Below are positions 9,027-18,375 of a stretch of DNA of 64,000 bases, one piece after another. Numbering within the stretch: position 1 is the first letter of the stretch; each line of letters begins with the position of its first letter. The notes beneath the pieces are model-generated. The model was not told the DNA's origin and made no database searches. It saw only the letters and a program-made list of their open reading frames with translations. The translations under genes were made by a program, and so were the position numbers. The DNA is taken from positions 248,001 through 312,000 of the forward strand of contig NZ_JACIJF010000002.1 of assembly GCF_014199255.1 (NCBI RefSeq), read 5' to 3'. This stretch comes from Sphingomonas xinjiangensis. Lineage in GTDB: Bacteria > Pseudomonadota > Alphaproteobacteria > Sphingomonadales > Sphingomonadaceae.

Positions 9027-10247
9027 TTACGCCGTGCAAAGCCGCCCCGCACGCCGCGGCTCGCGCCGAAACGGCACGTCACGGCGCCAATAGGTCAGCG
9101 CCCGCCACACCCATTCAATCGGTCCGTAATGGAAGCGCGCGAACCACAGCCGTGCGCCCCAGACCTGCAGGCCGATCGCGACCAGCGCCACCACCAGCCG
9201 AGTTTCCTGGCTCCAATCGTCCCACAGCCCCAGCCCAAAATTGTAGAAGAGCGGCACGAACACCGCCGACTGAAGAATGTAGAGGGTCAGCGTCGCCCGC
9301 CCGACCGGCGCGAGCTTGTCTAGCAGGCGGACCGCCGGTGTCCGGCACAGCTCCAATAGCACCAGCCCCCAGGTAAAGGTGCCGGCAAGCTCGAACCAGC
9401 TGGCGAGGATCGCATCGAACATTCGGTTGGCGCCATCGCCATGGCCGAAGGTCGCGAACCAGTTGAACACCACCGCGCGCCAGAAATACGACGCCACCAT
9501 CACGCCCACCAAGCAGGCGAGCGCCACCCGACGACTTACCGTGAAACGATCCAGCCGCTCAAAGAAACCGATTCGTCCCAGCAGCATTCCCAGCACGAAC
9601 AGGCCGAGGATCTGAACGACCCGACCATATTCTAACATGAACCACCATTTCGGCACCTGCCCCTGCCAAAGGTTGGCGCGCAGCGTCTCGGTAAGGGTGC
9701 CGCCAAGATAGATCGCCATCGCCGGGTCATGCGACGAGCGCGAAGGCTGGTTGGCCCAATCCGCCCCTAGCGCCGCCGCGACCAGCTGAAACCACAGGCT
9801 GGGCGCCAGTAGCAGGAGCCCGGCGAACGCCGCCAGCAGGCGATTGTCCTCCACCCGGTGCATCAACAGCAGCAGCATGCCGATAACCGCCAACACCTGG
9901 ATGATATCGCCGCGATAGATCACGCCGTGCAGCACGCCGATCGCGCCCAGGATTAGCAGCCGCCAGGCGAAACGCAGTGAAAAATCCTGACCTCGCTGCG
10001 CCGCGCGATCCATCAGGATGAAGAAGCTGAACCCGAAACACAGCGCCAGCAGCGAGAAGCTTTTGCCCATGAACAACAGGAACACGGCGTCCGCCGGGCC
10101 CGACTGCGGGTTGGCCCAGTAGAGCTCGTAGCTCTCCATCATGTGGACCAGGAACAGTGCCATCAGCGCGAAGCCGCGAACGATGTCCACGGCGGCGATC
10201 CGCTTGCCCTGCATGCCGCTCCCGCTTTCGGGCAGCGTTACTACCAT
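9027..10247 (-). CDS. DUF418 family multi-spanning membrane protein
   Basis: 406 residues. The ATG at 10247 is supported by GAGAGG eight bases upstream. The start, RIAAVDIVRGFALMALFLVHMMESYELYW, is the typical opening of the DUF418/YeiB-like family, and about eight to ten hydrophobic segments follow. The C-terminal third (FTWGLVLLELCRTPAVRLL, LTLYILQSAVFVPLFYNFGLGLW, GPIEWVWRALTYW) is the DUF418 domain itself. It is an inner-membrane protein of unknown function, with an acyltransferase-3-like overall form. Confidence 0.88.
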   Translation of the reverse strand: MVVTLPESGSGMQGKRIAAVDIVRGFALMALFLVHMMESYELYWANPQSGPADAVFLLFMGKSFSLLALCFGFSFFILMDRAAQRGQDFSLRFAWRLLILGAIGVLHGVIYRGDIIQVLAVIGMLLLLMHRVEDNRLLAAFAGLLLLAPSLWFQLVAAALGADWANQPSRSSHDPAMAIYLGGTLTETLRANLWQGQVPKWWFMLEYGRVVQILGLFVLGMLLGRIGFFERLDRFTVSRRVALACLVGVMVASYFWRAVVFNWFATFGHGDGANRMFDAILASWFELAGTFTWGLVLLELCRTPAVRLLDKLAPVGRATLTLYILQSAVFVPLFYNFGLGLWDDWSQETRLVVALVAIGLQVWGARLWFARFHYGPIEWVWRALTYWRRDVPFRREPRRAGRLCTA

Positions 10248-10326
10248 GAATTATCCTCTCGCAGCCGCTCCCTAGCGTCCATTTCGACGAAGCAAAACCG
10301 GGCATCGTGCACGCCATCTCCCTGCC

Positions 10327-10352
10327 GCCTGCCGCGCGAAGCCGCGGCAGGC
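10327..10352. repeat. Intergenic hairpin
   Basis: GCCTGCCGCG and CGCGGCAGGC form a perfect 10-bp stem around a six-base loop in the divergent gap between the DUF418 gene and a small membrane-protein gene. There is no T-run, so a terminator is unlikely. Nothing else is recognisable in this 230-base gap. Confidence 0.5.
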
Positions 10353-10476
10353 GAAGCCAGGACGAAGGAGCTTATTCCTAACCAACGTTGTCGACAGGGG
10401 CGAAGGCGGGCAAGCCTGCCAATGGCATTGCAGCACGCCGCAGGGCACGATAGCATCTGCGCGAGGGAGAGGGTGG

Positions 10477-10683
10477 ATGACGAAGCGGGTTCGTACGCTG
10501 ATGTGGGCAGGACTCGCCGGCATCGCGCTGATTGCCATCGCCGCACCGCCGCATCGCGCCGACATCACGATCGTGACGCATCATCAAGGTGACCTCTCGC
10601 CGCAGCGGATGCAGGCGGTGGTCGACCTCGGCATCGTCGGATTTTCCTTTCTCCTAACGTGGAGCAAGCAGCTGGCCCATTGA
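10477..10683 (+). CDS. Small membrane-anchored hypothetical protein
   Basis: 68 residues with a strong purine-rich ribosome-binding site (GAGGGAGAGGGTGG) before the ATG. Residues 8-24 (LMWAGLAGIALIAIAAP) form a transmembrane segment or uncleaved signal, and a second hydrophobic stretch (VVDLGIVGFSFLLTW) lies near the C terminus. I do not recognise a family. It stands alone just upstream of the acyl-CoA ligase, in the same direction. Confidence 0.5.
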   Translation: MTKRVRTLMWAGLAGIALIAIAAPPHRADITIVTHHQGDLSPQRMQAVVDLGIVGFSFLLTWSKQLAH

Positions 10684-10716
10684 CCGGTTTTCGCTCGACT
10701 GCTTACATTGGTGTCA

Positions 10717-12393
10717 ATGATAAACGCAGAGGAAGCCTGGCGCACCGCCTATCGTCATCCGGGAGTGTGGGACGAACCCTTCCTTCCCGTTTCCATGATC
10801 GAGTTGTTCGAGCAAAGCGCCAGGGATCATCCCCAGGCGCCGCTGCTCGACTTCATGGGTCGCAGATACAGCTATGGGGAGGTGTCGGACGGCGTGAACC
10901 GCGTCGCCTGCGGCCTGCGAAAACTGGGTTATGGGCCGGGTGACCGGATCGGCCTATTCCTTCCCAACGTCCCCCATTATGTCGCCGCCTATTACGGGAT
11001 TTTGAAACTAGGCGGCACGGTGGTGAACTTCTCCCCGCTCTACACCGTCGACGAACTGGCCGAACAGGTCGCCGACTCGGGCACCAAGCTTCTCTTCACC
11101 ATCTCCGCCACGGCGTTGCTGCCTACCGCACTCAAGGTGCTGGAAAAGAGCGGCCTCGAACGCCTTGTTGTCGGCTCCGTCGCTGGCGGCCTTCCCGCTA
11201 CCAAGTCGCTGCTTTACCGGCTGTTCAAGGGCAAGGAAGTCACCCCCCGCCCTGCCGATCCGCGAGTCCTCGCCTTCTCCAAACTGATCACAAACGAAGG
11301 CAGCTGCGAGATGCCGCAGCTCGACCCCGAGCATGACGTAGCGCTGATCCAATATACCGGCGGTACCACCGGCACGCCCAAGGGCGCGGTGCTCACGCAC
11401 CAGAACCTATCGGCCAATGCGCGCCAGGTTGCGCGACTCGATCCGGAGATGGGCCGGACCACCGACCGGATCCTCGGGGTGCTCCCCTTCTTTCACGTCT
11501 TCGCGAACACCTGTGTGCTCAATCGCACGGTGGTGACCGGCGGCGAGATCGTGATGCTGCCGCGGTTTAACGCGAAGCAGGCACTGGCCGAGCTCCGCCG
11601 CACCCGCCCCCGCTCGCTGCCGGGCGTTCCGACCATGTATCAGGCGCTGCTCGACGCGCCTGGCATGAAGCCCAGTGACTTCAGCTCGCTCAAATTCTGC
11701 ATCTCGGGCGGCGCGCCGCTGCCCCAGCAGCTGAAGGAGAATTTTGAGGGGATCACCGGCGCCCGCATCATCGAAGGCTATGGCCTGTCGGAAAGCTCGG
11801 GCGTGGTCTCCGCCAATCCCTATGTCGGGATGAACAAGCCTGGCACGATCGGCCAGCCGCTCGCGGCCACCCGCGTCCGGCTGGTCGACAAGGAAGATCC
11901 GAAGCGCCCCCCGCCCGAAGGCGAGCCTGGCGAGATCGTCGTGTCAGGCCCGCAGATCATGAAGGGCTATTGGAACCGCCCCGATGCCGATGCCAGCGTG
12001 TTTGTCGACGACCATTGGCTGCGCACCGGCGATGTCGGGCTGATCGATGAAGACGGCTATGTCCGCATCGTCGATCGGCTCAAGGACATGATCGCCGTCG
12101 GCGGCTTCAAGGTATTCCCCAGCCAGATTGAGGCGGTGCTCTACCGCAACCCCGCGGTGAAGGAGTGCCTCGTCCTTGGCCTGCCCGACCCTTATCATGG
12201 CGAGCTTCCCCGCGCGTACGTCACGCTCAACGAGGACAGCACCGCCAGCGGCCCCGAACTCTGCCTGTGGCTCAACGGCCATCTTGGCAAGCACGAACGC
12301 GTGTCGCAGGTGGTGGTGCGCGAAAGCCTGCCCAAAACGATGATCGGCAAGCTCAGCCGCAAGGACCTCTATGCCGAGGTGACGGCGGAGTAA
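10717..12393 (+). CDS. Long-chain fatty acid--CoA ligase (AMP-dependent synthetase)
   Basis: 558 residues from the ATG at 10717; TTG and GTG triplets just upstream could also serve. The adenylate-forming signature YTGGTTGTPKGA lies near 212-223, followed by GYGLSESSG, the TGDVGLIDEDGYV motif and the C-terminal lysine motif LPKTMIGKLSRKDL. It activates a fatty or related carboxylic acid to its CoA thioester in the cytosol or at the inner membrane. Chain-length preference cannot be read from the sequence. A GC-rich palindrome between it and the convergent aldehyde dehydrogenase may end both transcripts. Confidence 0.9.
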   Translation: MINAEEAWRTAYRHPGVWDEPFLPVSMIELFEQSARDHPQAPLLDFMGRRYSYGEVSDGVNRVACGLRKLGYGPGDRIGLFLPNVPHYVAAYYGILKLGGTVVNFSPLYTVDELAEQVADSGTKLLFTISATALLPTALKVLEKSGLERLVVGSVAGGLPATKSLLYRLFKGKEVTPRPADPRVLAFSKLITNEGSCEMPQLDPEHDVALIQYTGGTTGTPKGAVLTHQNLSANARQVARLDPEMGRTTDRILGVLPFFHVFANTCVLNRTVVTGGEIVMLPRFNAKQALAELRRTRPRSLPGVPTMYQALLDAPGMKPSDFSSLKFCISGGAPLPQQLKENFEGITGARIIEGYGLSESSGVVSANPYVGMNKPGTIGQPLAATRVRLVDKEDPKRPPPEGEPGEIVVSGPQIMKGYWNRPDADASVFVDDHWLRTGDVGLIDEDGYVRIVDRLKDMIAVGGFKVFPSQIEAVLYRNPAVKECLVLGLPDPYHGELPRAYVTLNEDSTASGPELCLWLNGHLGKHERVSQVVVRESLPKTMIGKLSRKDLYAEVTAE

Positions 12394-12406
12394 GCAGTCG
12401 ACGAGC

Positions 12407-12431
12407 CTCCCCTCCCTTGCAGGGAGGGGAG
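12407..12431. repeat. CTCCCCTCCC palindrome in convergent gap
   Basis: CTCCCCTCCC, loop TTGCA, GGGAGGGGAG: a perfect 10-bp stem between the convergent ligase and dehydrogenase genes. It belongs to the family of CCTCCCC/GGGGAGG palindromes seen at several gaps in the window and may act as a two-way terminator. Confidence 0.65.
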
Positions 12432-12446
12432 AGCATCGGGTTCGCC

Positions 12447-13844
12447 TTAGTCGGCGGCCTTGGGGCCCGTCCGCTCGCCTTCCGCGGCAAACATCACTGC
12501 CTTCAGGTTCATGAACTCATGCAACCCCCAAGGCCCCAGCTCGCGGCCATGCCCTGACAGCTTCACGCCCCCGAACGGCGCCTCAGGGGTCGACGCCAGC
12601 AGCGAATTGACCGCCGTCATGCCCGCTTCGATATCGCGCGCGAATCGCTCAATCTCGGCATCGTCCTTGGTCCACACCGCCGACCCCAGCCCATAGGGCA
12701 CGTCGTTCGCCAGTTCGATCGCATGGTCGATGTCACGCGCCTTGTAGACGGCGGCCACCGGCCCGAAAATCTCCTCCTTGGCCACGTTGCTCTCCGGATC
12801 GATGTCGACCAGCACGCCCGGCGTCATCCACGCGCCGTCGCGCTCGATCTTCTCCGCACCGACCAACAATGTTGCGCCCGCCGCCCTTGCACGCTCGACC
12901 TGCTCCAGCACCGTGTCGCGCTGCTCGATGCTGGAGAGCGGCCCCATCTCGACGCCGTCCTCCATAGGGTCGCCGACCCTCACCGCCTGCATGCCGGCCG
13001 CGAACCGCTCCAGAAACGCGTCGTACACATCCTGGTGCACGATCATCCGCTTGGCGCAGATGCAGCTCTGCCCGGCATTCTGCACGCGCGCGGTGACTGC
13101 CGTCTTCGCCGCCTTTTCCAGGTCGGCGGACGGCATCACGATCAGCGGGTCGGACCCGCCCAGCTCCAGCACGACCTTCTTCAGCGCACGCCCTGCCGCC
13201 TGCGCCACCTTGGCGCCCGCGCCTTCACTGCCGGTCAGCGTCACCGCCACCACGCGCTGGTCGGCGATCAGATCCGACACCATGTCCGACTTGATAGGCA
13301 GGTTCTGGAACAATCCGTCCGGCGCGCCAGCGGCGCTCACCAATTGCTGCATCAACTGCCCACAGCCCTGCACGCTCGACGCGTGCTTCAGCAGCGCGAC
13401 ATTGCCCGCCATGATCGTCGGCGCGATGAAGCGCACCGCCTGCCAATAAGGGAAATTCCACGGCATGATCGCCAGCACCGGTCCCATCGGCAGCCAGCGC
13501 GCCGCGGCATGGCCGGCCGCGGTTTCAACGTCCACCGGCTCCAGATAGCGCGGGCCGTGTTCGGCATAATGGCGAAAGCCGGCGATGCACTTCTCGACTT
13601 CGGCCACTGCCGACTTCAGCGTCTTGCCCATCTCGCGCACCGCCACTTGCGCCAGATGCGGCTTGTCGGCCTCCCATTTGTCGGCGATCGCCCAGAGCAG
13701 TTGCGTACGCTTTTGCAGCGGCGTGGTGCGCCAGGACCGATACGCGTCCTGCGCCCGCTGCAACGCAAGCTCGATCTCTTCGGGCGCAAGCTCCTGAAAG
13801 CTGTCGCCCGTGGCGCCGGTTGCCGGATTGATGCTGGTGAACAT
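12447..13844 (-). CDS. NAD(P)-dependent succinate-semialdehyde dehydrogenase family protein
   Basis: 465 residues from the ATG at 13844, chosen for the AAGGAAA site upstream and the family-like start MFTSINPATG. The aldehyde dehydrogenase motifs are complete: PWNFPYWQAVRF, the catalytic Glu in LELGGSDP, the catalytic Cys in NAGQSCICAKR, and EEIFGPVA. The product resembles Sad/GabD-type enzymes that oxidise succinate semialdehyde to succinate, feeding the TCA cycle, but broad aldehyde use is possible. There is no GABA transaminase nearby. Confidence 0.88.
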   Translation of the reverse strand: MFTSINPATGATGDSFQELAPEEIELALQRAQDAYRSWRTTPLQKRTQLLWAIADKWEADKPHLAQVAVREMGKTLKSAVAEVEKCIAGFRHYAEHGPRYLEPVDVETAAGHAAARWLPMGPVLAIMPWNFPYWQAVRFIAPTIMAGNVALLKHASSVQGCGQLMQQLVSAAGAPDGLFQNLPIKSDMVSDLIADQRVVAVTLTGSEGAGAKVAQAAGRALKKVVLELGGSDPLIVMPSADLEKAAKTAVTARVQNAGQSCICAKRMIVHQDVYDAFLERFAAGMQAVRVGDPMEDGVEMGPLSSIEQRDTVLEQVERARAAGATLLVGAEKIERDGAWMTPGVLVDIDPESNVAKEEIFGPVAAVYKARDIDHAIELANDVPYGLGSAVWTKDDAEIERFARDIEAGMTAVNSLLASTPEAPFGGVKLSGHGRELGPWGLHEFMNLKAVMFAAEGERTGPKAAD

Positions 13845-13927
13845 GGAGTTTCCTTTGCTGTCGGGCCATGAACTCATGGTCGCTCAGCCCGGTTGCAAGG
13901 GCAACGCCCCTGCCGCATAGCGTGCGC

Positions 13928-14173
13928 ATGGCAGAAGAAGCGGATATCGCGGCGCTCTCGTTCGAGGACGCGTTGAAGGAACTCGAGCGGATCGTCGCGC
14001 GGCTGGAAAGCGGCGAGGCACAGCTTCAGGAGGCGATTGATCTGTACGAGCGCGGCGACCAGCTCCGCCGCCAATGCGCCGCCCGGCTGGACGCGGCACA
14101 GGCCCGGATCGAGGCCATCCGCACCGATGCCGAAGGCCGGCCGACCGGCACCACCGCGTTCAACGCCGGCTGA
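13928..14173 (+). CDS. xseB: Exodeoxyribonuclease VII small subunit
   Basis: 81 residues, usual length. The pattern LSFEDALKELERIVARLESGEAQLQEAIDLYERGDQLRRQC is the diagnostic XseB coiled-coil region, which binds the large subunit XseA for processive degradation of single-stranded DNA. The ATG at 13928 gives MAEEADIAALSFE. It is divergent from the dehydrogenase and one base separates it from ispA, an xseB-ispA pairing common in bacteria. xseA is not in the window. Confidence 0.95.
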   Translation: MAEEADIAALSFEDALKELERIVARLESGEAQLQEAIDLYERGDQLRRQCAARLDAAQARIEAIRTDAEGRPTGTTAFNAG

Positions 14174-14174
14174 C

Positions 14175-15080
14175 ATGGCGCTCCCGCACGCCAGCCTCGC
14201 CCTTGAATCGGCGCTGCGTCAGGTCGCGGCCGAGATCGACCGTCAGTTCGATCTCGTACTCGCGGTGCCCGACGATCCCCGCCGCAGCCTGTACGAAGCG
14301 ATGCGCCATGCCGCGATCGGCGGCGGCAAGCGGCTCCGCCCGCTGCTGGTGTTCGCCACCGCGCAGCTGTTCGGCGTCGACCGCACGTGCATGGCGCGCG
14401 TCGGTACGGCGATCGAGTGCATCCACGTCTATTCGCTGGTCCATGACGATCTGCCGGCGATGGACAATGACGACGTGCGCCGCGGCAAACCCACGGTGCA
14501 CAAGGCATTCGACGAGGCCACTGCGATCCTTGCGGGCGACTGCCTTCATGCCCTCGCCTTCGAGATCCTGGCCGACGAGGCGACGCATGCCGATCCATTC
14601 GTCCGCGTTGAACTCCTCCAGACGCTTGCCCACGCCGCGGGCCCGTCGGGGATGGCCGGCGGGCAGATGATGGATTTGGAGGCGGAAAAAGCGAGCTTCG
14701 ACCTGCCCACCGTGACTCGGCTTCAGGCGATGAAGACCGGCGCGCTCATCAGCTGCTCGGTGGAATGCGGCGCGGTGCTGGGCCGCGTGCCTGTCGAGGG
14801 CCGCAAGGGCCTGCGCGGTTATGCCCGCGACATGGGGCTCGCCTTCCAGATCGCCGACGACATCCTCGACGCAGAGGGCGACGAGGTTCTGGCCGGCAAG
14901 AAACTGCGCAAGGATGGCGAAGCGGGCAAGGAAACCTTCCTCACGCTGCTTGGGCTTGATCGTGCCCGCGAACAGGCGCGCATCCTGGTCGATCAAGCCG
15001 TGGAGCATCTCAAGAACTTCGGTCCCGAGGCGGACCTTCTGCGCGACATTGCCCGCTACACGCTTGAACGGGACCGCTAA
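14175..15080 (+). CDS. ispA: Farnesyl diphosphate synthase
   Basis: 301 residues beginning MALPHASLALESALRQV, one base after the xseB stop. It contains both aspartate-rich motifs of trans-prenyltransferases: DDLPAMDNDD (first) and DDILD (second), as well as GGGKRLRPLL and the KTGALI helix. It condenses isopentenyl and dimethylallyl diphosphate to farnesyl diphosphate for quinones, undecaprenyl carrier and carotenoids. dxs, often next to it, is not here; coaD follows instead. Confidence 0.95.
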   Translation: MALPHASLALESALRQVAAEIDRQFDLVLAVPDDPRRSLYEAMRHAAIGGGKRLRPLLVFATAQLFGVDRTCMARVGTAIECIHVYSLVHDDLPAMDNDDVRRGKPTVHKAFDEATAILAGDCLHALAFEILADEATHADPFVRVELLQTLAHAAGPSGMAGGQMMDLEAEKASFDLPTVTRLQAMKTGALISCSVECGAVLGRVPVEGRKGLRGYARDMGLAFQIADDILDAEGDEVLAGKKLRKDGEAGKETFLTLLGLDRAREQARILVDQAVEHLKNFGPEADLLRDIARYTLERDR

Positions 15081-15083
15081 GCC

Positions 15084-15590
15084 ATGACCACGCGCACTGG
15101 TGTTTATCCCGGCACGTTCGACCCGATCACCCGCGGTCACATGGATATCATTCGCCGTGGCGCAAAGCTGGTCGACCGCTTGGTCATCGGCGTCACCACC
15201 AATCCTTCCAAATCGCCGATGTTCTCGATCGAAGAGCGCCTGGCGATGGTGAAGCGCGAAGTGGCGAGTATCGAGGGCGACATCTGCGTGGTCAGCTTCG
15301 ATTCGCTGCTGATGGACTTTGCCGAGCGCCAGGGGGCCAGCATGATCGTCCGGGGTCTCCGCGCCGTTGCCGACTTTGAATACGAGTACCAGATGGCTGG
15401 CATGAACCAACAGCTGAACCATCGTATCGAAACGGTTTTCCTCATGGCCGACGTCTCGCTCCAGCCGATCGCAAGCCGCCTGGTCAAGGAGATCGCCTTG
15501 TACGGTGGCGACGTGCGCAAGTTCGTCTCGCCTGCTGTCGAGACCGAGGTGGTCGAGCGCGTGCGCAAGATTGGCCGCAAGGGCAGCTGA
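15084..15590 (+). CDS. coaD: Pantetheine-phosphate adenylyltransferase
   Basis: 168 residues, family length. GVYPGTFDPITRGHMDII carries the nucleotidyltransferase T/HxGH motif, and the phosphopantetheine pocket is seen as IVRGLRAVADFEYEYQMAGMN; the C-terminal SSTxVR region appears as SPAVETEVVERVR. It adenylates 4'-phosphopantetheine in coenzyme A synthesis. It lies three bases after ispA, so both are probably read from one transcript. Confidence 0.97.
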   Translation: MTTRTGVYPGTFDPITRGHMDIIRRGAKLVDRLVIGVTTNPSKSPMFSIEERLAMVKREVASIEGDICVVSFDSLLMDFAERQGASMIVRGLRAVADFEYEYQMAGMNQQLNHRIETVFLMADVSLQPIASRLVKEIALYGGDVRKFVSPAVETEVVERVRKIGRKGS

Positions 15591-15655
15591 ATCGCCCTTT
15601 GTTCGCCACATAGTGATGGTCTAGAACCGACCGGTTCATACCCGTGGGGATGTTG

Positions 15656-16345
15656 ATGCGTTTCGTTGCCAGTTCGGCTGCCATGGCCGCCTTGTTCTTC
15701 GCCTTTCCCGCCGCTGCGCAGAAGGGGCCGCCGCCCAAGCCGGAGCCGCTAAAGGGCGTTCAGACCGACGCGGCGACTCACGTGCCCGTATCCGTCGCGG
15801 CCGATCCTGAAAACACTTGGGTTCTCGACCTGTCCACCGGCGGTCGCGTCACGATCCGCCTGCGCCCCGACGCCGCGCCCAAGATGGTGGCGCAGGTGAA
15901 GGCACTCACCCGCAGGCATTTCTACGACAACACGATCTTCCATCGTGTAATCGAAGGCAGCGAAAACATGGCCCAGGGTGGGGATCCCACCGGCACCGGC
16001 CGCGGCAGCTCCGATCTGCCCAACGTCCCCGCCGAATTCAGCAACCTGCCCCATGTCCGCGGCGCCGTTTCCGCGGCTCGCGCGCAGGACGTGAACAGCG
16101 CCAACAGCCAGTTCTTCATCATGTTCGGCCCGCGGCTGGGCTTCGATCACGACTACACTGTATTCGGCCGCGTGACCGACGGCATGCAGTGGGTCGACAA
16201 GATCGAGCGTGGTGAGCCGCCCGCGCGCCCTACCCGCATCCTCCACGCCTATATCGCGTCGGACAATCCCCCGGCCTACCAGGCAGCTCCCGTCAATGCC
16301 CCGGCACTGCCGGCTGGCGAACAAAAGGCGACGTTGCCGCAATAA
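15656..16345 (+). CDS. Exported cyclophilin-type peptidyl-prolyl cis-trans isomerase
   Basis: 229 residues. The ATG at 15656 is preferred because GGGGA stands six bases upstream and the product then starts MRFVASSAAM, a signal peptide ending at PAAAQ. The cyclophilin core is complete (FYDNTIFHRVIEGSENMAQGGDP, then AARAQDVNSANSQFFI and the GRVTDGM loop). It should catalyse proline isomerisation in periplasmic protein folding. A coaD, isomerase, queA order is familiar from sphingomonads. Confidence 0.92.
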   Translation: MRFVASSAAMAALFFAFPAAAQKGPPPKPEPLKGVQTDAATHVPVSVAADPENTWVLDLSTGGRVTIRLRPDAAPKMVAQVKALTRRHFYDNTIFHRVIEGSENMAQGGDPTGTGRGSSDLPNVPAEFSNLPHVRGAVSAARAQDVNSANSQFFIMFGPRLGFDHDYTVFGRVTDGMQWVDKIERGEPPARPTRILHAYIASDNPPAYQAAPVNAPALPAGEQKATLPQ

Positions 16346-16360
16346 GCGGAGTCGTGGGCC

Positions 16361-17398
16361 GTGAACGTAGACCTGTTTGATTTCGAGCTTCCGCCCGAGC
16401 GGATAGCGCTGCGCCCCGCGCAGCCGCGCGATGCGGCCCGCCTGCTGCTGCTGACGGGTGACGAGCGCCAGGACCGACACGTCCGCGACTTGCCCGGGCT
16501 GCTAGCTCCGGGCGACCTGCTCGTATTCAACGACACCCGCGTCATCCCCGCGCAGCTGGATGGGCGGCGCGGAGATGCGCGCATCGGCGCCACCCTCCAC
16601 AAGCGGGAGGGTCCGCGCGAGTGGCGGGCCTTCATCCGCAACGCCAAACGGCTGCGCGACGGCGACGTGATCGACTTCGGCCAAGGAGTCACCGCGACCG
16701 CCAGCGGCCGCGCCGAAGACGGTAGCTTCCTGTTGCGCTTTGCCGGCGACGAGCCGGTGGAGCTGCTCCTCGCGCGCTGCGGCCATATGCCGCTCCCGCC
16801 CTATATCGCCTCCAAGCGTCCGACCGACGAACGGGACGCCACTGACTATCAAACGATGTTCGCCAATGAGCCGGGGGCCGTCGCCGCCCCCACCGCGGCG
16901 CTGCACTTTACCCCGGATCTCCTCGCCCGGCTCGAGGCGGCAGGCATCGGCCACGCCACGCTTACGCTCCATGTCGGCGCCGGCACCTTTCTGCCGGTCA
17001 AGGCAGAGGACACTGACGCACACAAGATGCACGCTGAGTGGGGCCGCATCGACGCCGCCACGGCCGACCGGCTCAACGCCGTTCGCGCCGCCGGCGGCCG
17101 TGTGATCGCCGTGGGCACCACCAGTTTGCGGTTGATCGAAAGCGCCGCGGGCGAAGACAACATCATCCGCCCCTTCGAAGGGGACACGGCGATCTTCATC
17201 ACCCCGGGCTACCGCTTTCGCGGCATCGATGGGCTGATGACCAATTTCCATTTGCCGCGCTCGACCCTGTTCATGCTGGTATCGGCACTGATGGGGCTCG
17301 ACCAGATGAAGGCGGCTTATGCCCATGCCATTGAAAATGATTACCGTTTCTACTCTTACGGGGATGCGTCGCTCCTTCTCCCGTTACAACGGTGCTGA
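16361..17398 (+). CDS. queA: tRNA preQ1(34) S-adenosylmethionine ribosyltransferase-isomerase
   Basis: 345 residues, GTG start at 16361, 15 bases after the isomerase gene. QueA signatures run the whole length: [56 protein letters not shown], and the C-terminal [12 protein letters not shown]. It builds epoxyqueuosine on tRNA from preQ1. The reading frame is complete, but its last seven residues are not those expected, and a second copy of the final 44 codons lies 7.4 kb downstream at 24676-24807. The 3' end may therefore have been replaced by an incoming element. Confidence 0.95.
   Translation: MNVDLFDFELPPERIALRPAQPRDAARLLLLTGDERQDRHVRDLPGLLAPGDLLVFNDTRVIPAQLDGRRGDARIGATLHKREGPREWRAFIRNAKRLRDGDVIDFGQGVTATASGRAEDGSFLLRFAGDEPVELLLARCGHMPLPPYIASKRPTDERDATDYQTMFANEPGAVAAPTAALHFTPDLLARLEAAGIGHATLTLHVGAGTFLPVKAEDTDAHKMHAEWGRIDAATADRLNAVRAAGGRVIAVGTTSLRLIESAAGEDNIIRPFEGDTAIFITPGYRFRGIDGLMTNFHLPRSTLFMLVSALMGLDQMKAAYAHAIENDYRFYSYGDASLLLPLQRC
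17267..17398 (+). repeat. Left copy of duplicated queA 3' end (candidate att site)
   Basis: The last 132 bases of queA align without gaps to 24676-24807; I count 97 identities by hand. The first 32 bases differ at only two positions, while the rest differs much more, as expected when the crossover core lies at the start of the homology and the remainder came with an element. Confidence 0.7.
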
Positions 17399-17616
17399 GT
17401 GGGGACAGCCACGAGTATCAGGTTAACGCCCATTCGCCTTGCAGTGGTGGGTGCTTGGTAGCAACAGCAGGACGATTGCAATTGGGCCGTGAACAGGCCG
17501 GCAGATTCCGAGGCGGTGCCGCATTATGGCGGCGGGTTCTCGGCCTTGGACCATGTGCGTCACGAGGCCTTCAACCAGGGGTTGCCAGTGTTCTCTTTAT
17601 GTTCCACTCTGCCGCG
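17399..17616. other. Gap after queA with no recognisable gene
   Basis: 218 bases without a supported gene. A short open stretch reads HYGGGFSALDHVRHEAFNQG in one frame, which looks protein-like, but it has no start signal and no family I recognise; it may be a remnant. Confidence 0.4.
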
Positions 17617-17814
17617 ATGCAGACCGACTCCCTCCAGCCCGCCGCGATTGCTGAAGCGCTGCTGTTCTCCACGCCCGGATGGGCAAGGATCGGCTTAACC
17701 GCACCCGATGAACAGATGCGCCAGAAGGCAGCGCAAGAACTGGCTGTTTCGATCGCGCAGGCTCTGACCGGCGATCGGACCTTTGATCCAAACCAGCTGC
17801 ACCTCCCCCTCTAG
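17617..17814 (+). CDS. DUF6771-like small protein
   Basis: 65 residues from the ATG at 17617 (an ATG at 17599 would add six). The pattern of an Ala-rich helix, then LLFSTPGWARIGLTAPDEQM, then QKAAQELAVSIAQAL and a terminal DPNQLHLPL resembles the DUF6771 small proteins of sphingomonads as I remember them. Function is unknown. The stop codon is followed almost at once by the next start, so it forms a pair with the decayed gene downstream. Confidence 0.65.
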   Translation: MQTDSLQPAAIAEALLFSTPGWARIGLTAPDEQMRQKAAQELAVSIAQALTGDRTFDPNQLHLPL

Positions 17815-17815
17815 G

Positions 17816-18110
17816 ATGGGCGCGAATGTTCGGCTTGATGACCTTCATGATCTGATCCGCCACAAAGCCAACCTGCTCGTCATTTCCAAGTTGGGAAGCA
17901 GCACATCTACGACCCATCTAGGTTCTGCCGGTATGCGATGGCGCGGGACTGGAACACCTCTCTGGCGACTCTGGGCCACCGCATCCGATGTCACCGATAC
18001 AACCTGCGTCACCCTCGTCTTCGCGCTAACTCGCACCAGCCGACGCCTGCTGATCCGTTTCCCGCACCGAGCAGAAATGGAAGCACTTAACCCGCAGGCT
18101 CAGGGGCTGA
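17816..18110 (+). pseudogene. Frameshifted small zinc-ribbon-like sphingomonad protein
   Basis: The product can be followed across three frames. It begins MGANVRLDDLHDLIRHKANL, continues in a second frame as HIYDPSRFCRYAMARDWNTS and LATLGHRIRCHRY, and ends in a third frame as RTEQKWKHLTRRLRG before the TGA at 18108-18110. This order (arginine-rich start, DWNTSLATLGHRIRC-type middle, WKHLTRRLRG end) matches a small sphingomonad protein type with paired cysteines. Two indels break it; one of the expected cysteine pairs is also missing. It follows the DUF6771-like gene directly. Confidence 0.65.
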
Positions 18111-18196
18111 TTGACTGCCCCGCTCCTTGACCTAGCCACGGGCGACGCTTGCATCCTTAGAGAGTCGCAATCGTTATGATCTCAAAGGAGAAGTGC

Positions 18197-18373
18197 ATGT
18201 CCGACAACAAAGAGCTTCGAGGCCCCGAAGACGCCTCACGCATCGCAATCCACGAGGACTACGAAGTTCGGTACTGGTCCAATAAGTTCGGCGTCACGCA
18301 CGAGCAGCTGAAGGAAGCTGTTGATGCTGTTGGCCACAGCGCCGCCGCCGTCGAAGAGCACCTCAAAGGCTGA
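18197..18373 (+). CDS. DUF3606 domain protein
   Basis: 58 residues with a perfect AAAGGAG site before the ATG at 18197. The stretch SRIAIHEDYEVRYWSNKFGVTHEQLKEAVDAVG is the DUF3606 signature. Such small proteins are common in stress-inducible loci of alphaproteobacteria; the biochemical role is unknown. A second small gene follows after two bases. Confidence 0.88.
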   Translation: MSDNKELRGPEDASRIAIHEDYEVRYWSNKFGVTHEQLKEAVDAVGHSAAAVEEHLKG

Positions 18374-18375
18374 TC